Shown: positions 8,558-17,377, counted from the stretch's first letter. The stretch: DNA of 28,845 nt from Bacteroides sp. UBA7333 (GCA_002471195.1 DKPN01000070.1:1-28845), one strand, 5' to 3'. The notes: generated by a model not told the origin, from the sequence alone. Translations and numbers: made by a program.

Positions 8558-10033
8558 TTATTCTCCTCTACTATAATTAGGCGCTTCTTGAGTAATAGCT
8601 ACATCATGAGGGTGACTTTCTGCAACACCTGCATTTGTAATTCTAGTAAACTTAGCATGATGTAAAGTATCAATATCTTTAGCACCACAATATCCCATAC
8701 CAGCTCTTAAACCTCCTACCATCTGATAGAGAACTTCATAAAGAGAACCTTTATATGGAACACGAGCAGAAATACCTTCTGGAACCAATTTCTTCACATC
8801 GTCTTCAACATCTTGAAAGTATCTATCTTTAGAACCTTTTTGCATAGCATCTAAAGAACCCATACCTCTATACGATTTGAATTTACGACCATTATAAATA
8901 ATGGTTTCACCTGGAGACTCTTCTACTCCGGCAAGCAAAGATCCCATCATAACTGATGCTCCACCAGCAGCAATAGCTTTCACTATATCACCAGAATAAC
9001 GAAGACCACCATCTGCAATTAAAGGAACTCCTGTTCCTTCCAATGCTCTTGAGCATTCATAAATAGCAGATAACTGAGGTACACCAACTCCTGCAATTAC
9101 ACGAGTTGTACAAATTGAACCAGGACCGATACCTACTTTTACAGCATCAGCTCCAGCATCAGCTAAAAATTTTGCAGCTTCGGCAGTTGCAATATTACCA
9201 ACAACTACATCTAATTTAGGGAACGCAGCTTTTGCTTTTTTCAAAACATCTACAACTCCTTTTGTATGTCCGTGGGCAGTATCAATAACAATAGCATCAA
9301 CACCAGCTTCAACAAGTGCTGATATTCTTTCGAAGCTATCACCTGTCACACCAACACCAGCTGCAACTCGAAGTCGACCTCTTTCATCTTTACACGCAAA
9401 AGGTTTATCTTGAGCTTTAGTGATATCTTTGTAAGTAATCAACCCGATAAGTTTACCGTTACAATCAACTACAGGTAGTTTCTCAATTTTATATTGTTGC
9501 AAAATCTCTTTTGCTGCATCTAAATCAGTTGATTGATTCGTTGTAATCAAATTGTCTTTTGTCATTACTTCTTCTATCAATTTTGATTTGTCAGCAACAA
9601 ATCGCAAATCTCTATTAGTGACAATACCAACAAGATTACGTTCTTCGTCTACAACGGGAATCCCTCCAATTTTATATTCAGACATTATTGCCAATGCATC
9701 GGCAACACGCTTACCTTTTGTTATTGTTACGGGATCATAAATCATACCATTCTCGGCACGCTTTACTGTTTGTACCTGACGAGCTTGTTCTGCGATACTC
9801 ATATTTTTATGAATAACACCAATACCACCTTCGCGAGCAATAGCAATAGCCATTTTCGCTTCAGTAACGGTGTCCATCGCAGCCGAAACCATTGGAATAT
9901 TTAATCGGATATTACGTGAGAACTGAGTCGATAAATCGACATTACGGGGAAGAACTTCTGAATACGCGGGGATTAACAAAACATCGTCAAATGTTAATCC
10001 ATCCATAACTACTCTATCTGCAACAAATGACAT
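8558..10033 (-). CDS. guaB: IMP dehydrogenase
   Basis: Oxidises IMP to XMP with NAD+, the committed step of guanine nucleotide synthesis, in the cytoplasm. From the chosen start it is 491 residues. The barrel begins LTFDDVLLIPAYSEVLP (13-29). Two CBS domains (about 95-210) are inserted. The catalytic loop GPGSICTTR carries Cys308. DGGLRYSGD (341-349) and the flap YRGMGSLDAMQKGSKDRYF (388-406) follow. A frame start at 10072 would add 13 residues, but the -7 promoter box at 10061-10068 lies downstream of it, so the ATG at 10033 is preferred. It stands alone between its own promoter and terminator. Confidence 0.97.
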   Translation of the reverse strand: MSFVADRVVMDGLTFDDVLLIPAYSEVLPRNVDLSTQFSRNIRLNIPMVSAAMDTVTEAKMAIAIAREGGIGVIHKNMSIAEQARQVQTVKRAENGMIYDPVTITKGKRVADALAIMSEYKIGGIPVVDEERNLVGIVTNRDLRFVADKSKLIEEVMTKDNLITTNQSTDLDAAKEILQQYKIEKLPVVDCNGKLIGLITYKDITKAQDKPFACKDERGRLRVAAGVGVTGDSFERISALVEAGVDAIVIDTAHGHTKGVVDVLKKAKAAFPKLDVVVGNIATAEAAKFLADAGADAVKVGIGPGSICTTRVIAGVGVPQLSAIYECSRALEGTGVPLIADGGLRYSGDIVKAIAAGGASVMMGSLLAGVEESPGETIIYNGRKFKSYRGMGSLDAMQKGSKDRYFQDVEDDVKKLVPEGISARVPYKGSLYEVLYQMVGGLRAGMGYCGAKDIDTLHHAKFTRITNAGVAESHPHDVAITQEAPNYSRGE

Positions 10034-10060
10034 AGCGAATGCTTTAAAATTTATTGCGTG

Positions 10061-10068
10061 CAAATATA
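10061..10068 (-). promoter_or_regulatory. guaB promoter -7 box
   Basis: The minus strand reads TATATTTG, a perfect TAnnTTTG. A TGTG at 10092-10089 lies 20 bp upstream as a weak -33 element. The predicted transcript would start near 10054, about 20 bases before the guaB ATG, which settles the start choice. Confidence 0.55.
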
Positions 10069-10108
10069 GCAATTTACAAATATCAATTCACATTCTAATT
10101 CAATAAAA

Positions 10109-10146
10109 AAATAAAAAGCTCTTCGATATTGAAGAGCTTTTTATTT
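10109..10146 (-). terminator. recQ terminator
   Basis: A perfect 16-bp stem (10109-10124 with 10131-10146, core AAAAAGCTCTTC/GAAGAGCTTTTT) with a six-base loop GATATT. The A/T flanks give a U-rich tail for leftward transcription out of recQ. Confidence 0.85.
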
Positions 10147-10154
10147 TTTAAAAT

Positions 10155-12335
10155 CTAATTGGCCATCTCTGATAAGAATTTAACACGAGCCAACCTAATT
10201 TCTTCTTCTGTATAATCAGATCCTAATTCATTAATAGCCTCTTCAAGAGAGTCTGTTTCTGACTCCTTAAAATAATCATAGATATCATTGATATGATCTT
10301 CATCCATAATTTCATATAAGAAGTAGTCGATATTAATCTTCGTTCCTGAATAAACAATTGCTTCGATTTCATCTAGAAGTTCACTAAACTCTAATCCTTT
10401 TGTTATAGCAAGATCATCTAATGCTACTTTTCGATCTATACCTTGTACAATCGAAACCTTTAGCTTTGACTTATTTGCAACCGTTCGAACACGTAAATCT
10501 TCAGGTCTTTCGATCTCGTTTTCTTCAACATGTCTTTTAATCAATTGCACAAACTCTTGTCCATAACGCTTAGCTTTACCTGCACCTACACCTGGTATGT
10601 TTTGCAGCTCATCTAAAGTCACAGGATATGTTGTTGCCATAGCCTCCAATGATGGATCTTGAAAAATTACAAAAGGAGGTACATCCAATTTCTTTGAAAG
10701 TTTCTTACGCAAATCTTTCATCATCGAATATAAAACAGGATCTACAGCGCAAGTTGCACCACCACGAACCTGAACTTCCTCTTCCTCTTCTTCAAAATCA
10801 TTATCTTCAACTATCTTGAAAGAAACTGGCTTCTTCATAAACTTCTTTCCAGCCTCAGTCAACTTCAACAAGCCATAATTCTCTATATCTTTATCCAGAT
10901 AACCATTAATTAGTGCTTGGCGAATAACAGCATTCCAAGTTTTCTCTTCTTGATCTACACCCGAGCCAAAAATATCGAGCTCATGATGTGCATAAGATTC
11001 AATTTCAGACGTTTCTTTTCCTAACAGAATATTAACTACATATTCTGCTTTAAACTTTTCTTTTAGTACAGAGACTGCCTCTAGTACCGTAACCAATAAT
11101 TCCTGTGCTTCCACTTTCTTTTTCGGGTTCAAACAATTATCACAACTACCACAATTCTCCTCTGTATATTCTTCACCGAAATAATGAAGTAAAACTTTCC
11201 GTCGACAAACAGAGCTTTCGGCATAAGCAGCCGTTTCTAGCAACAACTGCTTTCCTATTTCCTGCTCGGCAACAGGCTTCCCTTGCATAAACTTTTCGAG
11301 CTTTTGAAGATCTTTTAATGTGTAAAAAGCAACACAACGCCCTTCTCCACCATCTCTTCCAGCTCGCCCTGTTTCTTGATAGTAACCTTCAAGACTTTTA
11401 GGGATATCATAGTGTATTACATAACGAACATCTGGTTTATCAATTCCCATCCCAAATGCTATTGTCGCAACAACAACTTGTGCATTTTCCCGTAAGAAAG
11501 CATCTTGATTAGCTGAACGTATGGATGAATCCATTCCTGCATGATAAGGTAAAGCTGCAATCCCATTAGCTTTAAGAATATCGGTAAATTCTTCAACCTT
11601 CTTTCTACTAAGACAGTAAATTATACCAGACTTTCCTTCTTGAGACTTAATGAACTTAATAATATCCCTATCAATATTGACTGTTTTAGGTCTTATCTCG
11701 TAATATAAGTTCTCTCTATTAAAGGATGACTTAAATACTTTTGCATCCATCATACCCAAATTCTTTTGAATATCATGTTGCACTTTAGGGGTTGCTGTAG
11801 CTGTAAGAGCTATTAATGGTCTTTTACCTATTTCATTTATGATAGGACGAATCCGTCTATACTCAGGTCGAAAATCGTGTCCCCACTCAGAGATACAATG
11901 CGCTTCATCGACAGCATAAAAGGAAATCTTTATTTGTCGAAGAAATTCCACATTTTCTTCTTTTGTCAAAGACTCAGGAGCGACATAAAGTAGTTTTGTT
12001 TTCCCACTCAATATATCTCCCTTAACCTGATCAATAGCAGTTTTATTTAATGATGAGTTTATAAAATGAGCTATCCCCTCCTGTTCGCTGAAGTTTCGCA
12101 TGGCATCCACTTGATTCTTCATTAATGCAATTAACGGAGAGATAACTATAGCTGTCCCTTCCATTATAAGCGAAGGAAGCTGATAACAAAGTGACTTACC
12201 TCCACCCGTGGGCATTAATACAAATGTATCATTTTCGGCAAGCAGATTTTGAATAACTGCCTCCTGATTCCCTTTAAAAGTTCCAAAGCCAAAGTTCTTC
12301 TTTAGCTCATTCACTAGATATTCTTTATTCGCCAT
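10155..12335 (-). CDS. recQ: ATP-dependent DNA helicase RecQ
   Basis: A 3'-5' helicase in recombination and fork repair. Helicase motifs: Walker A MPTGGGKS (41-48), SPLIALMKNQ (66-75), DEAHCISEWGHDFRPEYR (143-160), TATATP (178-183), YHAGM (264-268), ATIAFGMGIDKPDVR (290-304), QETGRAGRDG (320-329). The zinc domain uses Cys377, Cys395, Cys398 and Cys401. A winged helix follows (about 410-500), then an acidic linker EEEEEE (515-520) and an HRDC domain (about 530-605, IPGVGAGKAKRYG). The last 120 residues form an acidic helical extension of the kind seen in Bacteroidota RecQ, which makes the protein longer than E. coli RecQ (726 versus about 610). It lies 16 bp after clpX, so it is co-transcribed with clpP-clpX. 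Confidence 0.96.
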   Translation of the reverse strand: MANKEYLVNELKKNFGFGTFKGNQEAVIQNLLAENDTFVLMPTGGGKSLCYQLPSLIMEGTAIVISPLIALMKNQVDAMRNFSEQEGIAHFINSSLNKTAIDQVKGDILSGKTKLLYVAPESLTKEENVEFLRQIKISFYAVDEAHCISEWGHDFRPEYRRIRPIINEIGKRPLIALTATATPKVQHDIQKNLGMMDAKVFKSSFNRENLYYEIRPKTVNIDRDIIKFIKSQEGKSGIIYCLSRKKVEEFTDILKANGIAALPYHAGMDSSIRSANQDAFLRENAQVVVATIAFGMGIDKPDVRYVIHYDIPKSLEGYYQETGRAGRDGGEGRCVAFYTLKDLQKLEKFMQGKPVAEQEIGKQLLLETAAYAESSVCRRKVLLHYFGEEYTEENCGSCDNCLNPKKKVEAQELLVTVLEAVSVLKEKFKAEYVVNILLGKETSEIESYAHHELDIFGSGVDQEEKTWNAVIRQALINGYLDKDIENYGLLKLTEAGKKFMKKPVSFKIVEDNDFEEEEEEVQVRGGATCAVDPVLYSMMKDLRKKLSKKLDVPPFVIFQDPSLEAMATTYPVTLDELQNIPGVGAGKAKRYGQEFVQLIKRHVEENEIERPEDLRVRTVANKSKLKVSIVQGIDRKVALDDLAITKGLEFSELLDEIEAIVYSGTKINIDYFLYEIMDEDHINDIYDYFKESETDSLEEAINELGSDYTEEEIRLARVKFLSEMAN

Positions 12336-12351
12336 GCTTGAGAATTTAACG

Positions 12352-13584
12352 CTATTCTGCCTGCAAACTATTTAAATCTGCTTTATCAAGTTGTTTTTGC
12401 GCATACTCTTTAGTAATATGCAGCTCATTTTCTTCCGTCGAAGGCATCGAAAACATATCATCCATCATGATCGTTTCGACAATCGAACGTAATCCACGAG
12501 CTCCTAATTTGTATTCAATCGCTTTATCTACAATATAATCAAACACATTTTCATCAAAAGATAGCTTAACACCATCCATCTCAAATAGTTTAATATATTG
12601 TTTTATTATAGAGTTCTTCGGCTCTGTCAGTATTCGAGATAAAGTATCTCGATCCAATGGATTCAAATAAGTCAAAATTGGCAATCGTCCTATAATTTCA
12701 GGAATCAGACCAAACGACTTCAAGTCTCCAGGACGAATATATTTAAGTAAATTAGAATGATCAACTTGAGTATTCTTATTACTTGCAGAATATCCAACTG
12801 AACGAGTATTTAATCTTTGAGCTATTTTCTTCTCAATTCCATCAAAGGCTCCTCCACAAATAAACAAAATATTTTTAGTGTCTACCTGAATCATTGGAGC
12901 ATCAGGATGTTTACGACCTCCTTGTGGTGGAACATTAATAACAGAACCTTCTAATAACTTTAGCAAACCTTGCTGCACACCCTCACCACTTACATCTCTC
13001 GTTATTGATGGGTTATCTCCTTTACGAGCAATTTTATCGATTTCATCGATAAAAACGATTCCTTTTTCTGCTGCTTTAACATCATAATTTGCCACTTGCA
13101 ACAACCGAGTCAACAAAGATTCAATATCTTCACCAACATATCCGGCTTGCGTTAATACCGTAGCATCTACAATTGTAAAAGGAACATGTAAAAGTTTTGC
13201 AATTGTACGAGCAAGAAGCGTTTTCCCTGTTCCAGTAGAACCTACCATTACAATATTAGACTTCTCAATCTCGACATCTTCAGAAGATAACGGCTGCATC
13301 AATCGCTTATAATGATTATATACCGCAACAGACAAATATCTTTTTGCCTCGTCTTGACCTACTACATAACCATCTAAAAACTCCTTGATTTCTTTTGGCT
13401 TAGGAAGTTCAGCCAGATCAAATCCCGATTGTGATTTTTTCTTTAGCTTTGAATCCTCTTGCACAATATCATAGGCTTGTGTAGCACATGCATCACAAAT
13501 TGCACCATTTACTCCGGTAATTAATAGATTGACATCTTTCCCTGTTTTACCACAGAAGGTACAACGATCACCACTTTTAGCCAT
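12352..13584 (-). CDS. clpX: ClpX, ATPase subunit of ClpXP protease
   Basis: AAA+ unfoldase that feeds proteins to ClpP. The zinc-binding N-domain has Cys8, Cys11, Cys30 and Cys33. Next are Walker A GSTGTGKT (115-122), the pore loop GYVG (148-151), Walker B IVFIDEID (176-183), the FGLIPEIIGRLP box (291-302) and sensor 2 GARGLR (361-366). Length 410 is normal. The ClpP-docking tripeptide, IGF in E. coli, reads VGY here (263-265, in TRSVGYSAS). This keeps a hydrophobic-Gly-aromatic pattern and is probably lineage-typical. The gene lies 19 bp after clpP and 16 bp before recQ. Confidence 0.98.
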   Translation of the reverse strand: MAKSGDRCTFCGKTGKDVNLLITGVNGAICDACATQAYDIVQEDSKLKKKSQSGFDLAELPKPKEIKEFLDGYVVGQDEAKRYLSVAVYNHYKRLMQPLSSEDVEIEKSNIVMVGSTGTGKTLLARTIAKLLHVPFTIVDATVLTQAGYVGEDIESLLTRLLQVANYDVKAAEKGIVFIDEIDKIARKGDNPSITRDVSGEGVQQGLLKLLEGSVINVPPQGGRKHPDAPMIQVDTKNILFICGGAFDGIEKKIAQRLNTRSVGYSASNKNTQVDHSNLLKYIRPGDLKSFGLIPEIIGRLPILTYLNPLDRDTLSRILTEPKNSIIKQYIKLFEMDGVKLSFDENVFDYIVDKAIEYKLGARGLRSIVETIMMDDMFSMPSTEENELHITKEYAQKQLDKADLNSLQAE

Positions 13585-13603
13585 TCTAAAATCCTTAGTT
13601 ATA

Positions 13604-14269
13604 TTATTTATTTCTAATCAAAACGTCATCAATCATGCCATAAGCTTTTGCTTCTGCTGCAGTCATCCAATAGTCACGATCTGCATCTTTTTCGATCACA
13701 TCAATTGATTGACCAGAATGATCGGAAATAATGGTATAAAGTTCTTTTTTTACTTTTGCGATTTCGCGCGCTGTAATTTCAATATCAGAAGCTTGACCTT
13801 GAACTCCGCCTAAAGGCTGGTGAATCATAACACGAGAATGTTTCAAGGCAAAACGTTTACCCTTTGCTCCTGCAACAAGTAAAACTGCAGCCATTGATGC
13901 TGCGATACCTGTACATATCGTTGAAACGTCACTGTTTATAAATTGCATTGTATCATAAATACCATAACCAGCATAAACAGATCCGCCAGGAGAGTTTATA
14001 TAAATCGAAATATCCTTGCCCGGATCACTCGAATCTAAATATAAAAGCTGAGCTTGAATTACGTTTGCAGTATAATCATCAACACCGGTACCTAAAAAGA
14101 TGATACGATCCATCATCAAACGTGAAAAGACATCCATTTGAGCTACATTTAGCTGACGCTCTTCAATAATTGTAGGAGAAATATAACTACTAGTGATATT
14201 CATATAGCTGTCTAACGCATTACCATTCATCCCTAGATGCTTGGTCGCATATTTTCTAAAATCGCTCAT
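13604..14269 (-). CDS. clpP: ClpP, proteolytic subunit of Clp protease
   Basis: Serine peptidase that forms the tetradecameric chamber of ClpXP. The catalytic triad is visible: Ser125 in GIAASMAAV, His150 in VMIHQPLGG and Asp199 in DRDYWMTAAEAKAYGMID. The oxyanion and handle region is QASDIEITAREI. The N-terminus (about 30 residues, SYMNITSSYISPTIIEER) is a propeptide-like extension ahead of the mature core. Length 221 is usual. First gene of the clpP-clpX-recQ operon. Confidence 0.98.
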   Translation of the reverse strand: MSDFRKYATKHLGMNGNALDSYMNITSSYISPTIIEERQLNVAQMDVFSRLMMDRIIFLGTGVDDYTANVIQAQLLYLDSSDPGKDISIYINSPGGSVYAGYGIYDTMQFINSDVSTICTGIAASMAAVLLVAGAKGKRFALKHSRVMIHQPLGGVQGQASDIEITAREIAKVKKELYTIISDHSGQSIDVIEKDADRDYWMTAAEAKAYGMIDDVLIRNK

Positions 14270-14335
14270 AGTACTGTTTGAATTTTATTTTTCTATTTTC
14301 ATGACCGCCTATTTATCTACCCGTCATGTTGATAA

Positions 14336-14368
14336 CAAAGTTATAAATAAAAATCCGAATGCCACAAA
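14336..14368 (-). promoter_or_regulatory. clpP promoter
   Basis: On the minus strand TTTG (14368-14365), 21 bp, then TAACTTTG (14343-14336): both elements match the Bacteroidota consensus perfectly with spacing in the normal 19-21 range. Transcription would start near 14329, leaving a leader of about 60 bases. Confidence 0.75.
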
Positions 14369-14417
14369 CGAATAAGAAGCGTCAAATATATTTTTTACAG
14401 ATTATATAGATAAAAAA

Positions 14418-14451
14418 ATAGGGGTGCAAATCCACAGATATGCACCCCTAT
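14418..14451 (-). terminator. tig terminator
   Basis: The arms ATAGGGGTGCA (14418-14428) and TGCACCCCTAT (14441-14451) pair perfectly across a 12-base loop. Read leftward the stem is followed by a run of T. It lies 17 bases past the tig stop and ahead of the clpP promoter. Confidence 0.88.
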
Positions 14452-14468
14452 AATTATAATTTGACTAC

Positions 14469-15824
14469 TTACGCAAAAAGATTCTTAAATTCTTCAATTG
14501 TAATAGTTTTTTCGTCTAGAGAAACTTTTTCTTTGATGCTTGCAACAATCTTCTCTTCGATAGCTCTATCAACAATATTACGAGCTGTATTTTTATCCTT
14601 CATCATGTCTTTAGCATAGTTTTCAAGAACATCTTCAGGAATACTGATCATACCATATTGAGCGAACTGAGCTTTTGCAACTTTTTTACCTAGAGCTAAG
14701 AAATCAGCCTCTTCAACCTTCAAAGAGTTATCTTTGATGATTTGCTCTTTAATAAGGTGGAACTTAAGGTCATTAATCATTGCAGGATATTCTTCCTCGA
14801 TTGCTTCTGGAGTTTTATCTTCTCCGCTAGCAAGTAACCAACGTTTCAAGAATGCATCAGGGAATTGCAAATCACCTACTTTCTCCATCAATACTTCTTT
14901 AGCATCAACTAAGAAACGGAAATCGCTCTCTGGAGCCATTTGCTCTTGCAAAGCTTCGCGTACTTTTGCAACAAATTCTTCTTCTGTTGTTACAGTATCT
15001 TTACCAAATACTCTATCAAATAATTCTTGATTTAATTGAGCCTCTTGATAACGAGTAATTTCTTCGATTTCAAAGCTAAAGTTTGATGTAATATCAGCAG
15101 CTTCTTCCTTGCTTACTCTTAAGAATGAAGCAATTTCAGCGTCAGCATTATCATATGCTTTTGCAGGATTGAATACAATTACTGAATTTTTAGCTGCATT
15201 CGCAAATTTTGCTTTTTCTTCTTCGTTCTTCATATATGAAGACATCAAAACAGCACCTTCAATACGAATACCACCTTCTTTAGGTTCATTATTTTCATCC
15301 AATTCTACAACTGTTCCTTTTACAAGGTCTTTTTCTTCTGTTGCAGCATCAACTTGAACATATGTACCAAAGTTAGATTTGTAAGCATCGATTTGGTTAT
15401 TAACCATTTCATCGTCTACAGCAACATTGTAATAAACGATTTTATCATCTTTGCTTAGGTTGATTTTGATTTCTGGAGCTAATGCGATATCAAAAGCGAA
15501 ATCGTAGTCTTCTTGAGTATCAAAATCGAAATCAGCTTGTTGTTCTGATGGAAGTGGCTCTCCTAAAATATTAATTTTATTCTCACGGATGTAGCCATAT
15601 AGTTTTTCACCAACCAATTTATTGATTTCGTCAATCTTGATTGATTTACCATACATTTTTTTCAACATTCCCATTGGTGCCATACCTTTACGGAACCCAG
15701 GAACATTTGCTTTTTTACGGAATGTTTTTAAAGCCTCATCAACTTTTGGTTGGTAATCTGCTTTTGCGATTTCAATATTAATGATACCGTTTACAGTATC
15801 AATATTTTTAAGCGAAACGTTCAT
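14469..15824 (-). CDS. tig: Trigger factor (ribosome-associated chaperone)
   Basis: Binds nascent chains at the ribosome exit. The N-terminal ribosome-binding domain has the docking signature VPGFRKGMAP (41-50). The C-terminal chaperone arms (about 255-451) are helical with the FDRVFGKDTVTTEEEF entry seen in the family. Length 451 is close to E. coli (432). The middle segment (about 150-250) stands where the FKBP-type isomerase domain should be but lacks its usual pattern (no IPGFE, no FPEDY), so isomerase activity is doubtful. Single-gene unit with its own promoter and terminator, directly upstream of clpP as in most bacteria. Confidence 0.95.
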   Translation of the reverse strand: MNVSLKNIDTVNGIINIEIAKADYQPKVDEALKTFRKKANVPGFRKGMAPMGMLKKMYGKSIKIDEINKLVGEKLYGYIRENKINILGEPLPSEQQADFDFDTQEDYDFAFDIALAPEIKINLSKDDKIVYYNVAVDDEMVNNQIDAYKSNFGTYVQVDAATEEKDLVKGTVVELDENNEPKEGGIRIEGAVLMSSYMKNEEEKAKFANAAKNSVIVFNPAKAYDNADAEIASFLRVSKEEAADITSNFSFEIEEITRYQEAQLNQELFDRVFGKDTVTTEEEFVAKVREALQEQMAPESDFRFLVDAKEVLMEKVGDLQFPDAFLKRWLLASGEDKTPEAIEEEYPAMINDLKFHLIKEQIIKDNSLKVEEADFLALGKKVAKAQFAQYGMISIPEDVLENYAKDMMKDKNTARNIVDRAIEEKIVASIKEKVSLDEKTITIEEFKNLFA

Positions 15825-15869
15825 TACTTATGCTTATTTAATTATTATACGTGTCGAATATTAGCAATG

Positions 15870-15901
15870 CAAAAATAAATCGAATCTTTCAATAAATCAA
15901 A
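15870..15901 (-). promoter_or_regulatory. tig promoter
   Basis: Minus strand TTTG (15901-15898), 20 bp, TATTTTTG (15877-15870): a perfect Bacteroidota sigma-70 promoter. Start of transcription near 15863, about 40 bases ahead of the tig ATG. Confidence 0.75.
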
Positions 15902-15954
15902 TTATAAGATCTTTTACTTATAGCCCAAAAAGTATTTTTTAAATCTGACTTTTA

Positions 15955-15985
15955 ATTGAATATCAAAAATTATTGTATTTCTTTG
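15955..15985 (+). promoter_or_regulatory. Candidate distal promoter of the RRM gene
   Basis: ATTG (15955-15958), 19 bp, TTTCTTTG (15978-15985), one mismatch in each element. If used it gives a leader of over 120 bases before the RRM start, long enough to hold regulatory structure. Confidence 0.4.
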
Positions 15986-16062
15986 CATGTGTAGAAGTAG
16001 AGGGTTCTAACAATCGATGAATTTAAGATATTACTAATTGATATGATAGATTCAAGTTTAAC

Positions 16063-16093
16063 ATTGTGAACAACCTGACATTATCTATGTTTT
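16063..16093 (+). promoter_or_regulatory. Candidate proximal promoter of the RRM gene
   Basis: ATTG (16063-16066), 19 bp, TATGTTTA (16086-16093), one mismatch in each element. Transcription would begin about 16 bases before the RRM ATG. Two spaced candidates upstream of one small gene suggest dual start sites. Confidence 0.4.
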
Positions 16094-16115
16094 ATTATCA
16101 TCTAATTTATACAAC

Positions 16116-16361
16116 ATGAATATTTACATTGGAAACTTGAACTACCGTATTCAAGAGTCAGATCTAAAACAAGTTATGGAAGAATATGGAGAAGTTAGCT
16201 CCATCAAACTTATCAAAGACAGAGAAACTGGTCGCTCAAAAGGTTTTGCATTTGTTGAAATGCCAAACAATGAAGAAGCTCTTAAAGCTATTAGCGAATT
16301 AAATCAAGCTGAGTTTGACGGACGTCAAATGGTTGTTAAAGAAGCATTACCTAGACAATAG
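16116..16361 (+). CDS. RRM-domain RNA-binding protein
   Basis: An 81-residue protein that is a single RNA recognition motif. RNP2 is IYIGNL (3-8) and RNP1 is KGFAFVEM (42-49), with the aromatic residues that stack on RNA bases (Tyr4, Phe44, Phe46) all present. The DRETGRSKG loop is the one typical of glycine-rich-type RRM proteins in cyanobacteria and Bacteroidota. There is no glycine-rich tail; the protein ends soon after the last strand at LPRQ. Bacteroidota lack Hfq in most lineages, and such RRM proteins are thought to act as global RNA-binding factors there. Monocistronic, with its own terminator. Confidence 0.93.
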   Translation: MNIYIGNLNYRIQESDLKQVMEEYGEVSSIKLIKDRETGRSKGFAFVEMPNNEEALKAISELNQAEFDGRQMVVKEALPRQ

Positions 16362-16382
16362 TTCTTTACACACAAAATAAGT

Positions 16383-16413
16383 AAAAGACCTCTGTTACTC
16401 GACAGGGGTTTTT
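16383..16413 (+). terminator. Terminator of the RRM gene
   Basis: The arms AAAAGACCTCTGT (16383-16395) and ACAGGGGTTTTT (16402-16413) form a 12-bp stem with two G-U pairs and a six-base loop TACTCG. The stem ends in five T. Confidence 0.85.
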
Positions 16414-16438
16414 ACATATCAAACAAATTCATCATTAA

Positions 16439-17344
16439 ATGTTTAGAGGGATATTATCTCAACAATCTATAGGTACAATATTTATTGCTGTTTTTTTATC
16501 GATCATAGTAGGATCACTTTCGGCATCTCTTCTTATCGATCTGATATGTCATATCCATTCAAATACACATGAATATCCTTTCAGTCAAATTAGCACATAT
16601 TTGCTAGAACACACGAATGTGCTACGTACAGCACAACTCATCCAAGGCACGTTTACATTTCTTTTACCAGCAATATTTATTGCAAATTTAATCAGTCTAA
16701 AACCTTCCTCATTCTTAAATCTCAACACAACAAGTTCAACTTCAAAGTATGCATTGTCTGGAGTATGCATTGTTATTCTTTTGCCTATAATTTCACTCAC
16801 AGCTCTAGTAAATGAGTCATTATCTCTTCCTCAGTTCCTTGAACCAATTGAACTAGTTTTTCAGAAATGGGAAACTCAGGCAAAAGAACTCACCTCGATA
16901 CTTATTGACACAAATAATCCGGTCGAAATTGGCTACAACTACTTCGTTATTGCTGTGGCAGCAGCAGTTACAGAAGAGTTCTTGTTTAGAGGGATTATTC
17001 AAAACCTTTTAGTAAAGAGACTAAAAAACCATCACTTTGCAATATGGATCACTGCAGCCATATTTAGTTTCACCCACTTTCAAATATATGGATTTATTCC
17101 ACGCTTAATCCTTGGTGCCTATTTAGGATATCTTCTCTATTGGACAAGAAGCTTATATGTTCCTATTTTTGCACATTTTTGCAACAATGCATTTACACTC
17201 ACAGTAATGTATGGATTTCACAGTAACATATCAAACCTCCAAAACTCATCTACATTAAACATCTCAGAGTCAATACTTTTATCTATACCTGCAATTATAA
17301 TTTTCTTTTGGCTTATTAAAAGTCTAAAGCAGAATTCAGAATAA
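16439..17344 (+). CDS. CPBP family intramembrane metalloprotease (CAAX/Abi type)
   Basis: A 301-residue polytopic membrane protein with about seven or eight hydrophobic segments. The C-terminal half is the Abi/CPBP domain with all three metal-site motifs: EEFLFRG with Glu179, Glu180 and Arg184; FSFTH (209-213); and HFCNN with His246 and Asn250. The N-terminal part (residues 10-125) has three further membrane segments and a less conserved loop. Substrates of bacterial members are mostly unknown; Rce1-like prenyl-protein processing should not be assumed. No good promoter is visible after the RRM terminator, so read-through may contribute. A hairpin shared with lptB follows. Confidence 0.88.
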   Translation: MFRGILSQQSIGTIFIAVFLSIIVGSLSASLLIDLICHIHSNTHEYPFSQISTYLLEHTNVLRTAQLIQGTFTFLLPAIFIANLISLKPSSFLNLNTTSSTSKYALSGVCIVILLPIISLTALVNESLSLPQFLEPIELVFQKWETQAKELTSILIDTNNPVEIGYNYFVIAVAAAVTEEFLFRGIIQNLLVKRLKNHHFAIWITAAIFSFTHFQIYGFIPRLILGAYLGYLLYWTRSLYVPIFAHFCNNAFTLTVMYGFHSNISNLQNSSTLNISESILLSIPAIIIFFWLIKSLKQNSE

Positions 17345-17347
17345 AAA

Positions 17348-17377
17348 AAAGCTATCTATTTTGCAATAGATAGCTTT
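17348..17377 (-). terminator. Bidirectional terminator between the CPBP gene and lptB
   Basis: A perfect 13-bp stem, AAAGCTATCTATT (17348-17360) with AATAGATAGCTTT (17365-17377), and a four-base loop TTGC. Leftward the stem runs into eight T (end of lptB); rightward the tail TTTATA is shorter. Confidence 0.88.

Noticed and set aside
10034..10072. N-terminal 13-residue extension of GuaB
   Set aside because: The extension would span the TATATTTG promoter box, and IMP dehydrogenases start shortly before the LTFDDVLL strand.
16439..17344. CPBP/Abi protease as a phage-defence or bacteriocin-immunity gene
   Set aside because: The family name suggests it, but the gene is flanked by an RRM gene and lptB with no toxin, bacteriocin or defence partner. 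A defence role is not supported.
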